A stretch of 32,465 nt of DNA from Lachnospiraceae bacterium (GTDB lineage Bacteria > Bacillota > Clostridia > Lachnospirales > Lachnospiraceae), in contig JAIEAP010000038.1 of the NCBI GenBank assembly GCA_029071325.1, positions 1 through 32,465 of the forward strand, written 5' to 3'. A program made the translations under genes and the position numbers. Position 1 is the stretch's first letter; the number at the start of each line of letters is the position of its first letter. Below are positions 1 through 7,981 of the stretch, in pieces. The notes under the pieces are model-generated. The model was not told where the DNA came from, ran no database searches, and saw only the letters and a program-made list of their open reading frames with translations.

Positions 1-36
1 TTTTTTTAGTCAATCGTATTGTCGGTTTGGTTATCA

Positions 37-65
37 TAGTCATATTCTTACTGTTATGTTATAAT
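37..65 (+). promoter_or_regulatory. possible promoter of the chemotaxis receptor gene
   Basis: TATAAT at 60-65 is a perfect -10 box in an A+T-rich stretch. The hexamer 17 bases upstream, TAGTCA at 37-42, is a poor -35. I see no sigma-D type element (TAAA-N15-GCCGATAA) on this strand. The site is supported only by the -10 and its place upstream of the gene. Confidence 0.35.
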
Positions 66-140
66 TTTTATTAATAATTACGCAAAATATCCATTTGTTT
101 TTCGTCTATTTTCGTAATACACCTAAGGAGGCTTTTATTA

Positions 141-1928
141 ATGAAAGAACGCAGTAAAAAAAGTGGGACAGGAACTGCTTCCACCCCCGCCAAAACAACC
201 AAAGTTCCAAAAGCGCCAAAGTCTTCCAGGCAGTCCCGGCAAAAGCAGGCCGGTATACACTCTCTGAAATATAGCGTCGTTCTTCTGGTTCTCATCGCAA
301 TTGTAGTCAGCGTAATTTCTCTTATGCTGATCATTGTTCCAACTGCGAGCAACGCACTGACCACCATGACAGAAAGCTACCTCAGGGATGTATGTGACAC
401 CTCCGGGCGTACCATTGACGACTCCCTGATTAGAAACGGCAATATCATTCTGAACTATGACTATCTTGGAAATATTGTGGGGGATGTCAGAATCAACAAT
501 CTGGAGTCCAGCTACGCTTATGTCGTAGACGCCGAAGGAACAATGGTATACCACCCGACCAGATCAAAGGCCGGTGAGCCAGTGGAAAATGAAGTTATCA
601 AGGATGTCATAGCACGCCTTGCAAACGGCGAAGAGGTGGAAAACGAGCTTGTGACCTATGATTATCACGGTGCCACGAAATATGCCGCCTATTACGTTGC
701 GGCAAATAAAGCGGCCGTCCTGGTGGTTACCGCCGATCAGCGTGATATTTTAGGTGCCAGGAATGAGATTTATTCCCGTTCCGCAATTGCTGCAGTTATC
801 ATCCTCATCGTACTGTGTCTGGGCGCTTTCATTCTTGCCAGCCGTATGTTCCATCCGCTGCTGGATATTACGAAGGTGATCAACCGGTTCTCCTCCCTGG
901 ATTTCTCGGAGAGTCATACCACTGCCCGATTGTCCAAACGCTCGGATGAAACCGGTCAGATGGCACGCGCCACTGCTGAATTGCGGGATAAGCTGGTCAC
1001 AATTGTCTCCCAGATCAAAAATCAGAGCCAGCTTCTGTATAATGCTTCTACGGAATTAGACAATAATGCGATATATACCACTTCTACGGTAGGAACCGTG
1101 GAGAATGCCGTACAGGAAATTGCTACCGGCGCTACCAACCAGGCATCTGAGACTCAGCGTGCAACGGACGATATCCTGGATATGGGCAATATGATCCAGC
1201 ATACCAACACACAGGTAGAAAGTCTCAGCAAGACTGCGAATCTGATGCGCCAGTCCAGTGAAGAAGCTGCTTCCACTTTACGCGAACTGGATTCCATCAA
1301 CCGCCAGGCAATTTCTTCTATTGATATTATTTATGAACAGACCAATACCACCAATGCTTCCGCACTTAAGATCAAGGAAGCAACCAACCTGATTTCTTCT
1401 ATTGCAGAGGAAACGAACCTGCTCTCCTTAAATGCTTCTATCGAAGCTGCACGTGCCGGAGAGGCGGGCAGAGGCTTTGCAGTAGTTGCTTCCCAGATAC
1501 AGAAGCTTGCCGATCAGTCCAATGAATCTGCAATGCAGATTGATAACATCATCCATGCATTGCTGGAGGATTCCCAGAAAGCAGTACATACCATGGACGA
1601 AGTAAAAGAAATCATGAACCGTCAGAGCATGAATGTCCAGAAGACAGGACTGGTATTCCAGCAGGTAAGAGATGGAATCGGTCATTCCATCAGCGGTGTA
1701 GGCGAGATTGCCAACAAGACCACGCAGTTGGATCAGGCTCGTTCCGGAGTTGTGGATGTGGTACAGAATCTGACTGCCATCGCACAGCAGAATGCCGCCA
1801 GCACGGAAGAAACCTCTGCCTCTGTGATAGAGGTCAGCAACGTCATTCAGGAGATTACAGAGAATGCCAACCGCCTGAAAGAGATTGCTTCCATATTGGA
1901 AAATAATGTAAACGAGTTCAAATTATAA
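141..1928 (+). CDS. methyl-accepting chemotaxis protein
   Basis: A transmembrane chemoreceptor that senses an external ligand and signals through CheW/CheA to the flagellar motor. The 595 residues run: a Lys/Arg/Pro-rich cytoplasmic tail (1-43), TM1 (about 44-66), an extracellular sensor region of about 140 residues that looks Cache-like ([18 protein letters not shown]), TM2 (about 213-235), a HAMP-like linker and a long helical signalling domain. The hairpin tip is unmistakable: [19 protein letters not shown] followed by [18 protein letters not shown]. The start is set by AAGGAGG at 125-131, nine bases before the ATG. There is no C-terminal pentapeptide tether for CheR. The basic tail before TM1 is longer than usual. 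The ligand cannot be told from sequence. The flagellin block 17 kb away fits a motile cell. Confidence 0.95.
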   Translation: MKERSKKSGTGTASTPAKTTKVPKAPKSSRQSRQKQAGIHSLKYSVVLLVLIAIVVSVISLMLIIVPTASNALTTMTESYLRDVCDTSGRTIDDSLIRNGNIILNYDYLGNIVGDVRINNLESSYAYVVDAEGTMVYHPTRSKAGEPVENEVIKDVIARLANGEEVENELVTYDYHGATKYAAYYVAANKAAVLVVTADQRDILGARNEIYSRSAIAAVIILIVLCLGAFILASRMFHPLLDITKVINRFSSLDFSESHTTARLSKRSDETGQMARATAELRDKLVTIVSQIKNQSQLLYNASTELDNNAIYTTSTVGTVENAVQEIATGATNQASETQRATDDILDMGNMIQHTNTQVESLSKTANLMRQSSEEAASTLRELDSINRQAISSIDIIYEQTNTTNASALKIKEATNLISSIAEETNLLSLNASIEAARAGEAGRGFAVVASQIQKLADQSNESAMQIDNIIHALLEDSQKAVHTMDEVKEIMNRQSMNVQKTGLVFQQVRDGIGHSISGVGEIANKTTQLDQARSGVVDVVQNLTAIAQQNAASTEETSASVIEVSNVIQEITENANRLKEIASILENNVNEFKL

Positions 1929-1938
1929 AAGACATGAA

Positions 1939-1978
1939 TAAAGGAGCGGCATACCAAATTGGTATCCCGCTCCTTTTC
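1939..1978. terminator. bidirectional terminator between MCP gene and pgi
   Basis: AAGGAGCGG (1941-1949) pairs with CCGCTCCTT (1967-1975), and the inner ATACC/GGTAT arms extend the stem. A T-rich run follows on the + strand (TTTTCTT) and a weaker one on the - strand (TTTATT). The two flanking genes converge here, so one hairpin probably serves both. Confidence 0.85.
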
Positions 1979-1992
1979 TTATGCTCTGCTGC

Positions 1993-3339
1993 TTACAGAC
2001 GCTGCAACAGTGCCTCTCTCTCTTTTTCGTATCCCGGCTTGCCTAACAGTGCAAACATGTTCTTCTTATAACTCTCCACCCCCGGCTGATTAAAGGGGTT
2101 AACGCCCAGCAGATAACCGCTGATACCGCATCCAAACTCGAAGAAGTAAAACAACTGTCCCAGATAGAATTCATTCTGCTCAGGAATTGTTACCATGAAA
2201 TTGGGCACCTGACCATCGGTATGCGCCAATATGGTGCCATTCATAGCGCTCTTATTTACAAAATCAATATCCTTACCTGCAAGATAATTTAATCCGTCCA
2301 GATCAACCGGCTCCTCCTGAATGGTTACGCTTCCTCTGGGCGTATCCACATTCATGACCGTCTCAAACATGATCCTTGCACCATCCTGGATAAACTGTCC
2401 CATGGAATGCAGATCCGTGGTCAGATCAACGGATGCCGGGAAGATACCCTTCTGATCCTTACCCTCGCTCTCGCCATAGAGCTGCTTCCACCACTCGGAT
2501 ACATAGTGCAGACTTGGCTCATAGTTACACAAAATCTCTACCGCCTTGCCCTTCCGCAGCATGATATTGCGTACCGCTGCATACTGAAGCGCGTCATTTT
2601 CCGCGAAATCATTTTCTAATGCCAGGCGTCTTCCCTCTGCCGCGCCTTCCATCAAACGGGTGATATCCGCGCCGCTGACTGCGATGGGAAGCAGACCTAC
2701 TGCCGTCAATACTGAGAAGCGGCCGCCCACATCATCCGGCACTACAAAGCTTTCATATCCCTCTTCCGTAGCAAGATTCTTCAGGGCTCCCTTCGCCTTA
2801 TCTGTGGTGGCATAGATTCTCTTTGCCGCGCCCTCTTTACCGTATTTCTGCTCCAGCTTCTCCTTAAAAATGCGGAATGCGATTGCCGGCTCTGTCGTAG
2901 TGCCGGACTTAGAAATAATATTTACGGAGAAATCCCTGTCTCCGATCACATCCAGCAGCCCCTGCAGATAACTTCCGCTGATACTGTTGCCTGCATAATA
3001 AATTTCCGGTGTTTTGCGGATCTCCTTTGGTACATTATTGTAAAAGCCATGTCTCAGGAATTCAATCGCAGCTCTTGCTCCCAGATAGGAACCGCCGATT
3101 CCGATCACCACCAGAACCTCCGAATCCGCCTGAATCTTCTCTGCTGCCTTCTGGATTCTTGCAAACTCTTCTTTATCATAGTTTACAGGCAGATCCAGCC
3201 AACCCAGAAAGTCATTGCCGGCTCCTGTCTTATTCACCAATTCTTTCTTGGCGGCGTCCACCAGCTTGCTCATGTAACCCACTTCTTCTTCGCTGATAAA
3301 TGATGCTGCTCTTGAATAATCAAATGTAACTTTATTCAT
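1993..3339 (-). CDS. pgi: glucose-6-phosphate isomerase
   Basis: Interconverts glucose 6-phosphate and fructose 6-phosphate in glycolysis and gluconeogenesis, in the cytosol. The 448 residues match the short Firmicutes form. Recognisable motifs are [18 protein letters not shown] (about 76-93), the phosphate-binding SKSGTTTEP (about 143), [14 protein letters not shown], and [11 protein letters not shown] with the expected catalytic glutamate. The ATG is preceded by GAAGGAGAG at good spacing. It has its own promoter at 3402-3430 and ends at the terminator shared with the convergent receptor gene. No sign of damage. It is the only glycolytic gene in the window apart from the glycogen gene glgB, 20 kb away. 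Confidence 0.97.
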   Translation of the reverse strand: MNKVTFDYSRAASFISEEEVGYMSKLVDAAKKELVNKTGAGNDFLGWLDLPVNYDKEEFARIQKAAEKIQADSEVLVVIGIGGSYLGARAAIEFLRHGFYNNVPKEIRKTPEIYYAGNSISGSYLQGLLDVIGDRDFSVNIISKSGTTTEPAIAFRIFKEKLEQKYGKEGAAKRIYATTDKAKGALKNLATEEGYESFVVPDDVGGRFSVLTAVGLLPIAVSGADITRLMEGAAEGRRLALENDFAENDALQYAAVRNIMLRKGKAVEILCNYEPSLHYVSEWWKQLYGESEGKDQKGIFPASVDLTTDLHSMGQFIQDGARIMFETVMNVDTPRGSVTIQEEPVDLDGLNYLAGKDIDFVNKSAMNGTILAHTDGQVPNFMVTIPEQNEFYLGQLFYFFEFGCGISGYLLGVNPFNQPGVESYKKNMFALLGKPGYEKEREALLQRL

Positions 3340-3401
3340 TTTGTCTCTCCTTCGTTTTTTCTATCACAATTCCCCATTATGATACAATATTACTGGAATT
3401 T

Positions 3402-3430
3402 ATTGTAGCAGACCTATATTCATTTATCAA
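3402..3430 (-). promoter_or_regulatory. promoter of pgi
   Basis: On the - strand TTGATA (3430-3425), a 17-base spacer and TACAAT (3407-3402) form a good vegetative promoter. It sits just past the stop of the upstream small membrane protein gene and about 60 bases before the pgi start. Confidence 0.75.
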
Positions 3431-3434
3431 GATT

Positions 3435-3749
3435 TCAGGGGAAAATTTCTTTCAGCACCGCATCAAATATTGCCTCTTCTTGCTGCTGCTGTTTTTTTTC
3501 CAGAGATTCTCGCATCTGCTGTTCCTGTCTGCTGACGGGATCTGGCTCCTGAATCTCCTCCCTGGCATCTTCCATCACTACCTCCAGATACGACTGCACC
3601 TTCTTCTGGATTCCAAGTATCATCCGATTGGTTTTCCGCTGTACATGCATCATTATAAATACCGATATCACCAATATCATTAGTAAGACCGTTCCTGCCA
3701 ATAACAGGATTCCCTGATACGCCTCCAATACTGTCAAAAGTCCTTCCAC
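3435..3749 (-). CDS. small single-pass membrane protein, function unknown
   Basis: The 104 residues show one membrane segment near residues 14-36 (ILLLAGTVLLMILVISVFIM), then a charged tail rich in Glu and Gln (residues 65-95), probably helical or coiled coil, facing the cytoplasm by the positive-inside rule. I do not recognise a family. The start codon is GTG at 3749-3747, set by the AGAGGGAGT ribosome site just upstream. It lies upstream of pgi in the same direction but pgi has its own promoter between them, so a shared role is not implied. A -10 box TATAAT is found about 65 bases upstream of the start. Confidence 0.7.
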   Translation of the reverse strand: MEGLLTVLEAYQGILLLAGTVLLMILVISVFIMMHVQRKTNRMILGIQKKVQSYLEVVMEDAREEIQEPDPVSRQEQQMRESLEKKQQQQEEAIFDAVLKEIFP

Positions 3750-3814
3750 GACACTCCCTCTCTTCCTAAACTACGCACACGCATTCTGCCATGATTGTTT
3801 TATCTTATTTATTT

Positions 3815-3843
3815 ATTATAAGAAGTTCGCAGGAATTTGAAAA
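3815..3843 (-). promoter_or_regulatory. probable promoter of the small membrane protein gene
   Basis: On the - strand TATAAT (3820-3815) is preceded at 17 bases by TTTTCA (3843-3838), a 4/6 match to a -35 box. Confidence 0.5.
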
Positions 3844-3923
3844 GAGGACACGCCCCACTTTTCGCCGCATATTCCGCTATTCTTCGACACACACTCCCTG
3901 ATATCGACACAATATGATTTCAA

Positions 3924-3960
3924 GTAACAGTTCAACTCTGAAAGAGTGCCAAACTGTTAC
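3924..3960. promoter_or_regulatory. 37-base interrupted palindrome between divergent genes
   Basis: GTAACAGTT (3924-3932) and AACTGTTAC (3952-3960) are perfect inverted copies. Inside them ACTCT (3935-3939) and AGAGT (3943-3947) pair around GAA. No T-run follows on either strand, so it does not look like a terminator. It may be an operator for the divergent murG or membrane-protein promoter, or a structured RNA. The rest of the 330-base gene-free stretch 3750-4079 holds the promoters and palindromes listed separately and no ORF that I trust. Confidence 0.5.
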
Positions 3961-3989
3961 ACTTCCAACCATCAGAAACAGATTTCGAG

Positions 3990-4020
3990 TTGACTTTTCA
4001 TCCTGAGGGTATAATATAGT
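3990..4020 (+). promoter_or_regulatory. probable promoter of murG
   Basis: TTGACT at 3990-3995 is followed by TATAAT at 4010-4015 (14-base spacer, too short) and overlapping TATAGT at 4015-4020 (19-base spacer, long). Both boxes are good but neither spacing is ideal, which may mean the promoter needs an activator or that another -35 is used. Confidence 0.5.
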
Positions 4021-4031
4021 AGTCAGATAAA

Positions 4032-4047
4032 TATGTTTCGAAACATA
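4032..4047. promoter_or_regulatory. 16-bp perfect palindrome downstream of the murG promoter
   Basis: TATGTTTCGAAACATA is a perfect palindrome lying 12-17 bases past the -10 box and 33 bases before the murG start. That is a classic repressor-operator position. A second perfect palindrome, AAGGATATCCTT at 4066-4077, overlaps the likely ribosome site (AAAGGA) and could pair with itself in the mRNA. Confidence 0.5.
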
Positions 4048-4079
4048 GAATGGTATAAAAGCAGAAAGGATATCCTTCC

Positions 4080-5186
4080 ATGAAAAAAATTGTTATGACA
4101 GGCGGCGGAACTGCCGGACATGTGACCCCCAATATCGCATTATTTCCCGGTCTGATGGAAGCCGGATATGAAATTCACTATATTGGCTCTTATAACGGAA
4201 TGGAAAAGCAGCTAATCGAAGAGCAGAATGTTCCCTATTACGGAATCTCCTCCGGCAAACTGCGCCGATACAAGGATCTCCGCAATCTGACCGATCCCTT
4301 CCGCGTCATCAAGGGCTTGAAACAATCCGTCTCTCTCCTGCGCAGGCTTAAACCTGATGTGGTGTTCTCCAAGGGAGGGTTTGTCTCGGTTCCCGTAGTC
4401 CTTGCGGCTAAAATGACGCATGTTCCCGCCATTATCCATGAATCCGATCTGACTCCGGGGCTCGCAAATAAGCTTGCCATTCCGTCTGCTTACAAAGTAT
4501 GCTGTAATTTTCCGGAAACGGTTTCCTATCTTCCCAAGGAGAAAGCAGTTCTGACTGGTTCTCCCATTCGACAGGAACTTTTAAATGGCAGCCGGGAACG
4601 CGCGGCAAAGCTGTGCGGATTCAATCTGACTAAGCCTGTCATCCTGGTAATCGGAGGCAGCAGCGGTTCTAAGGTTGTCAACGATGCTGTGCGGGATATT
4701 CTCGACCAACTGCTTATCCACTATCAGGTCATCCACTTATGCGGCAAGGGCAATCTTGACCCTGCCTACGATAATCGTGTTGGTTATCGACAATTTGAAT
4801 ATGCCGGAAAAGAGCTGCAGGATATGTTTGCCCTGTGCTCTTTAGTCATTTCCCGCGCCGGTGCTAATGCCATCTGTGAATTGCTGGCGCTTCACAAACC
4901 CAATATTCTCATTCCTCTGTCCGCATCAGCAAGCCGGGGGGATCAGATTCTCAACGCTCGTTCCTTTGAAAAGCAGGGCTTCAGCTATGTGCTGGAAGAA
5001 GAACAGCTGACTGCGGATGCCCTTTTATCGGCCATTACAGAAGTCAACGAAAAACGGAACACTTATATTCGCAAGATGCAGGACAACACGCAGCTTGACT
5101 CCATCCACGCCATTCTGGAGTTGATTGACCAGGCAGGTGACATGCACCGCAAAAAGATACTGCGCAAAAGTAAAAGAAGTAAATAA
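4080..5186 (+). CDS. murG: UDP-GlcNAc:undecaprenyl-PP-MurNAc-peptide GlcNAc transferase (MurG)
   Basis: Adds GlcNAc to lipid I to make lipid II, the last cytoplasmic-face step of peptidoglycan precursor synthesis. The 368 residues have the GT-B fold signatures of MurG: glycine loop GGGTAGHVTPNIAL (8-21), SKGGFVSVPVVLAA (about 98-111), HESDLTPGLANK, the second-domain loop VIGGSSGSK, and the UDP-GlcNAc site SRAGANAICELLALHKPNILIPL. The ribosome site is AAAGGA, about 10 bases before the ATG. Unlike typical murG it is not in a division/cell-wall cluster: it stands alone with its own palindrome-rich control region, and many clostridia carry such an extra copy. Whether this is the housekeeping copy or a second one cannot be told from this window. 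A terminator follows. Confidence 0.93.
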   Translation: MKKIVMTGGGTAGHVTPNIALFPGLMEAGYEIHYIGSYNGMEKQLIEEQNVPYYGISSGKLRRYKDLRNLTDPFRVIKGLKQSVSLLRRLKPDVVFSKGGFVSVPVVLAAKMTHVPAIIHESDLTPGLANKLAIPSAYKVCCNFPETVSYLPKEKAVLTGSPIRQELLNGSRERAAKLCGFNLTKPVILVIGGSSGSKVVNDAVRDILDQLLIHYQVIHLCGKGNLDPAYDNRVGYRQFEYAGKELQDMFALCSLVISRAGANAICELLALHKPNILIPLSASASRGDQILNARSFEKQGFSYVLEEEQLTADALLSAITEVNEKRNTYIRKMQDNTQLDSIHAILELIDQAGDMHRKKILRKSKRSK

Positions 5187-5215
5187 GAATCCTGCAGTTT
5201 TCCTATGTATCCAAA

Positions 5216-5254
5216 AAGGATGACCGCCCTTTGGGACGATCATCCTTCTTTTTT
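5216..5254. terminator. bidirectional terminator between murG and the HIT gene
   Basis: AAGGATGA (5216-5223) pairs with TCATCCTT (5240-5247), followed by CTTTTTT on the + strand. On the - strand the same stem is followed by TTTTTGG. It lies between two convergent genes. Confidence 0.88.
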
Positions 5255-5290
5255 ATAAAATCTTATGGTATCTTTTGCATACCGCATGTT

Positions 5291-5704
5291 TTAACGCAGC
5301 ATATCACGAATTTCTGCCATCTCTTCCTCAGACAACTCTAAATGGTTATACCGCAGGATATCATCATTCTTATCCTCTTTATATCTGGGGATCAAATGCA
5401 TATGAAAATGGAACACCGTCTGCCCCGCTACCTTCTCATTATTCTGTAACAGGTTGAAGCCGTCGCAATGCAGTACATCCCGCATACGAATCGCCATTTT
5501 CTTGGCAACCCGCATTACTTTTGCCGCCACATCCTCATCAATTTCGTACAGATTGGCATAATGCTCCTTGGGCAGAACCAGTGCATGTCCCTTTGCCGCC
5601 GGTGCAAGATCCAAAATCACACGGACATCGTCATCCTCATAAATCGTATTAGACGGAATCTCTCCCGCGGCAATTTTACAAAATATGCAATTATCGTCTC
5701 TCAT
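5291..5704 (-). CDS. HIT family nucleotide-binding protein
   Basis: A histidine-triad hydrolase or transferase acting on nucleoside phosphoramidates or dinucleotides in the cytosol (family knowledge; the exact substrate is not shown). The 137 residues include N-terminal CIFCKI (Cys6, Cys9), GHALVLPKEH, and the triad HFHMHLIP with His99, His101 and His103. I start at the ATG at 5704, because AGGAG sits eight bases upstream (5713-5717). A longer in-frame start at 5731 has no ribosome site and would overlap the upstream stop. It is the second gene of an operon, 26 bases after the flavodoxin/SCP2 gene. Confidence 0.92.
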   Translation of the reverse strand: MRDDNCIFCKIAAGEIPSNTIYEDDDVRVILDLAPAAKGHALVLPKEHYANLYEIDEDVAAKVMRVAKKMAIRMRDVLHCDGFNLLQNNEKVAGQTVFHFHMHLIPRYKEDKNDDILRYNHLELSEEEMAEIRDMLR

Positions 5705-5730
5705 CCTCTTCTCTCCTATCTCAGCTTGCA

Positions 5731-6723
5731 TTATACAAAAATAAATATCTGATCCAGCATACGCAAGGTTTTAAAATTGCCTTTCGCCGTCATCTCTCCC
5801 GTCATAAATGCACGTTGGAAAGTCATGTGACCGGCCAGAATATTTTCCATGACCTCAGCAGACAGTTTTGCATACACATCTACATTTTCCTCCTGCCCGT
5901 AATGGCAGTCCAGCTCATCATTTGCCACTGATACCACCAGCGGTTTCTTCTCGCCCTCTATCATGAACAAATACGTTGCTGCGAAATCGCTCTGTGCCAC
6001 AAAATGTGCCTGCAAATCGATAATATATTCCATCTGTGTGTCCGGCTGCTGCTCATTGAGCTTATCCTTAAAGATGGAGGTCAGTTCTTCAATATCTTCT
6101 TTCTGCTTCTTGACATAAGAATCATCGGATACGTATTGGGACAGCTGCTCGCTTTCCTGCGGAGTCAGCTCTAACTGCTGCGTGCGCAGGATTGTCCTGG
6201 TGACCGCCTGATTTGAGGTAGGCAGCCCCTTTTGTCTCTGTGAGATTGTCCGATAAAGGTTCTCCGCCTTCTTCTCAATGATCAGGGAATAATCATGATT
6301 CATCTCAAAGCTCACCAGATCGTCTACATAACCGCAGATACCGCTGCAGGGAAGTCCCCCCAGTATCTCCCAGGCATTCATCAGCGTCGATTCCCCTTCA
6401 CGCTCTCCGTATGTGGTGGACATAACAATCGGCTGCATATAAGTCGTCTTGATTTTCTCTTTATCACCATACAGCCAGCATGCATCCAGAAATTGCTGCA
6501 TATAGCCGCCTATCCCCAGCCATTCCACTGTTGTGGCAAGAATAATTCCGTCTGCGTCCTTCAATGTCTGCGGCAATGTGGAAATACTGTTCTTGCTCTC
6601 AAAGATATTATAACGCTCTACCGTAACCCTTAATTCTTTCAGAACCTCTTCCATCTTCCCAACCACATACAAGGTGGGATCGTCCAAAAGACCTCTTCCT
6701 CCGTAATATATATTAATCTTCAT
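5731..6723 (-). CDS. flavodoxin-like / SCP2-like fusion protein
   Basis: Residues 1 to about 155 look like the NAD(P)H-dependent FMN reductase/flavodoxin fold: MKINIYYGG start, DADGIILATTVEWLGIGGYMQQFLDACW (residues about 56-83) and a GEREGES stretch. Residues about 230-330 look like an SCP2 sterol-carrier domain (VYAKLSAEVMENILAG then AFMTGEMTAKGNFKTL). Together they suggest a flavoprotein that handles a hydrophobic small molecule, but the substrate is unknown. The middle (155-230) is helical and charged. Ribosome site GGAGG precedes the ATG. It leads an operon with the HIT gene and has its own promoter at 6773-6801. The C-terminal call is from pattern recall. Confidence 0.8.
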   Translation of the reverse strand: MKINIYYGGRGLLDDPTLYVVGKMEEVLKELRVTVERYNIFESKNSISTLPQTLKDADGIILATTVEWLGIGGYMQQFLDACWLYGDKEKIKTTYMQPIVMSTTYGEREGESTLMNAWEILGGLPCSGICGYVDDLVSFEMNHDYSLIIEKKAENLYRTISQRQKGLPTSNQAVTRTILRTQQLELTPQESEQLSQYVSDDSYVKKQKEDIEELTSIFKDKLNEQQPDTQMEYIIDLQAHFVAQSDFAATYLFMIEGEKKPLVVSVANDELDCHYGQEENVDVYAKLSAEVMENILAGHMTFQRAFMTGEMTAKGNFKTLRMLDQIFIFV

Positions 6724-6772
6724 ATTTGCCTCCGCATCTTAAGTTTAGATTCCGCCTTCTTTCAGTACATAT

Positions 6773-6801
6773 AGTATATAAATTTTCCGGCATAAAGTCA
6801 A
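6773..6801 (-). promoter_or_regulatory. promoter of the flavodoxin/SCP2-HIT operon
   Basis: On the - strand TTGACT (6801-6796), a 17-base spacer and TATACT (6778-6773) form a strong vegetative promoter about 50 bases before the start codon. It begins 15 bases past the rhomboid stop. Confidence 0.8.
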
Positions 6802-6815
6802 ATGCCCCGCAGGAA

Positions 6816-7859
6816 TCAATCCTTTTTGCGATACAAAATCACCGATAACAAAAATCCTCCTGCCACGCCGCCGATATGACACCAGTTGTCTACTCCTGAT
6901 CCTGTAAATCCCAGATACAGGCTTAACGCAATCATCAACAGTATTCTCCGGGTCGTAAGCATTTCCAGCCGTCCCCGGTTACGAATCACAATCCATAAAA
7001 GTGCGCCGATCACGCCAAACACAGCCCCGGAGGCTCCCGCCGACACTGCATAATCCTGCTGCCGCAGCATCATCCAAAGAGACAGTAATCCTCCACAGAT
7101 ACCCGAGCCGAAATAAATCACCAGATACTTCCATCTGCCTACCGCTATCTCCAGCTTGTCCCCGGTGCAGAAGAGCACCAGCATGTTATTGGCAAGATGC
7201 AGCACGCCAAAATGCAGGAACATGGACGTAACCAGCCGCCACCATTCCCCATCCTCCGTGATACACAAAGGAAACATCCCTCCATGCTGCTCCACAAAAT
7301 ACCCCGATTCCATATCTCCCATCAGTGACAAAATCAAAAATATCACTATATTGAGTGCCACGATGCCTATATTCATAAGCGGAATCTGCCTGTCCGTTGG
7401 TTTCTGCATCTTTCCGACACGCCTCTGCCTGCCCTCCCATTCCAGTACATGCTGTATGGGTTCCCGCAGTCCCAGGAAGTCTCCGGGCTGGTTTTCATAT
7501 ATCATGAGCATATGCTGCGCCTCATCCAGCAGCCAGCAATTCCTGCAAAAAGAGCATAACTGCTTGCCGTAGGCAACGTGATCCGTCAGAACCAGAGTAA
7601 GCAGCTCCACCTGATAAATCACCATATTATAATCACATCCTGGTATTCTTCCCTGCGGATGTAAAAATAATTCCCGAAGCTGCTGCTGTATATTCTGCGT
7701 CTGCACCACATCCGGAAAACCTGCGGCTTCCCCGGAAAACAGCCAGACAACATGGCAGCAGCCCTCATGCATATGATAATAAATACCGCCCGGAAAATCC
7801 GATCGATTCAAGAAGCGCAATCCCCTTTGCTCAAGAAGCGGATATATGTTGGAAATCAA
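6816..7859 (-). CDS. rhomboid family intramembrane serine protease
   Basis: A membrane protease that cuts substrates within or next to the membrane. The 347 residues start with a soluble region of about 155 residues containing CSFCRNC (102-108), then a six-or-more-TM rhomboid core from about 160. Core motifs are GEWWRLVTSMFLHFGVLHLANNM (205-226), the catalytic Ser277 in AGASGAVFG and His328 in CHIGGVAGG. The start is TTG at 7859 with GAGGT nine bases upstream; no good ATG is near. It follows the FHA gene by 122 bases that contain a strong hairpin, so it may be only partly co-transcribed with the Tad operon. The N-terminal cysteine cluster is unusual for the family. The substrate is unknown; a Tad pilin subunit is only a guess from context. 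Confidence 0.9.
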   Translation of the reverse strand: MISNIYPLLEQRGLRFLNRSDFPGGIYYHMHEGCCHVVWLFSGEAAGFPDVVQTQNIQQQLRELFLHPQGRIPGCDYNMVIYQVELLTLVLTDHVAYGKQLCSFCRNCWLLDEAQHMLMIYENQPGDFLGLREPIQHVLEWEGRQRRVGKMQKPTDRQIPLMNIGIVALNIVIFLILSLMGDMESGYFVEQHGGMFPLCITEDGEWWRLVTSMFLHFGVLHLANNMLVLFCTGDKLEIAVGRWKYLVIYFGSGICGGLLSLWMMLRQQDYAVSAGASGAVFGVIGALLWIVIRNRGRLEMLTTRRILLMIALSLYLGFTGSGVDNWCHIGGVAGGFLLSVILYRKKD

Positions 7860-7934
7860 GTGTTTACCTCATATTCTTTCGCTTTATTCTATGAATCTGA
7901 CAATAACACTTTCCACAGCCGCTGTCAATCCAGT

Positions 7935-7966
7935 CAACAACCCCGCCGCAAGCGGCGGGGTTGTTG
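7935..7966 (-). terminator. strong GC hairpin after the FHA gene
   Basis: CAACAACCCCGCC (7935-7947) pairs with GGCGGGGTTGTTG (7954-7966) around a 6-base GCAAGC that can pair further. The 3' arm ends in TTGTTG on either strand rather than a clean T-run. It probably ends or attenuates the Tad operon before the rhomboid gene. Confidence 0.65.
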
Positions 7967-7981
7967 CTGGCAGGAATCAAT

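Noticed and set aside
7935-7966. GC-rich perfect hairpin as a mobile or invertible element
   Set aside because: The arms are directly adjacent with a very short loop, as in a terminator, leaving no segment to invert.
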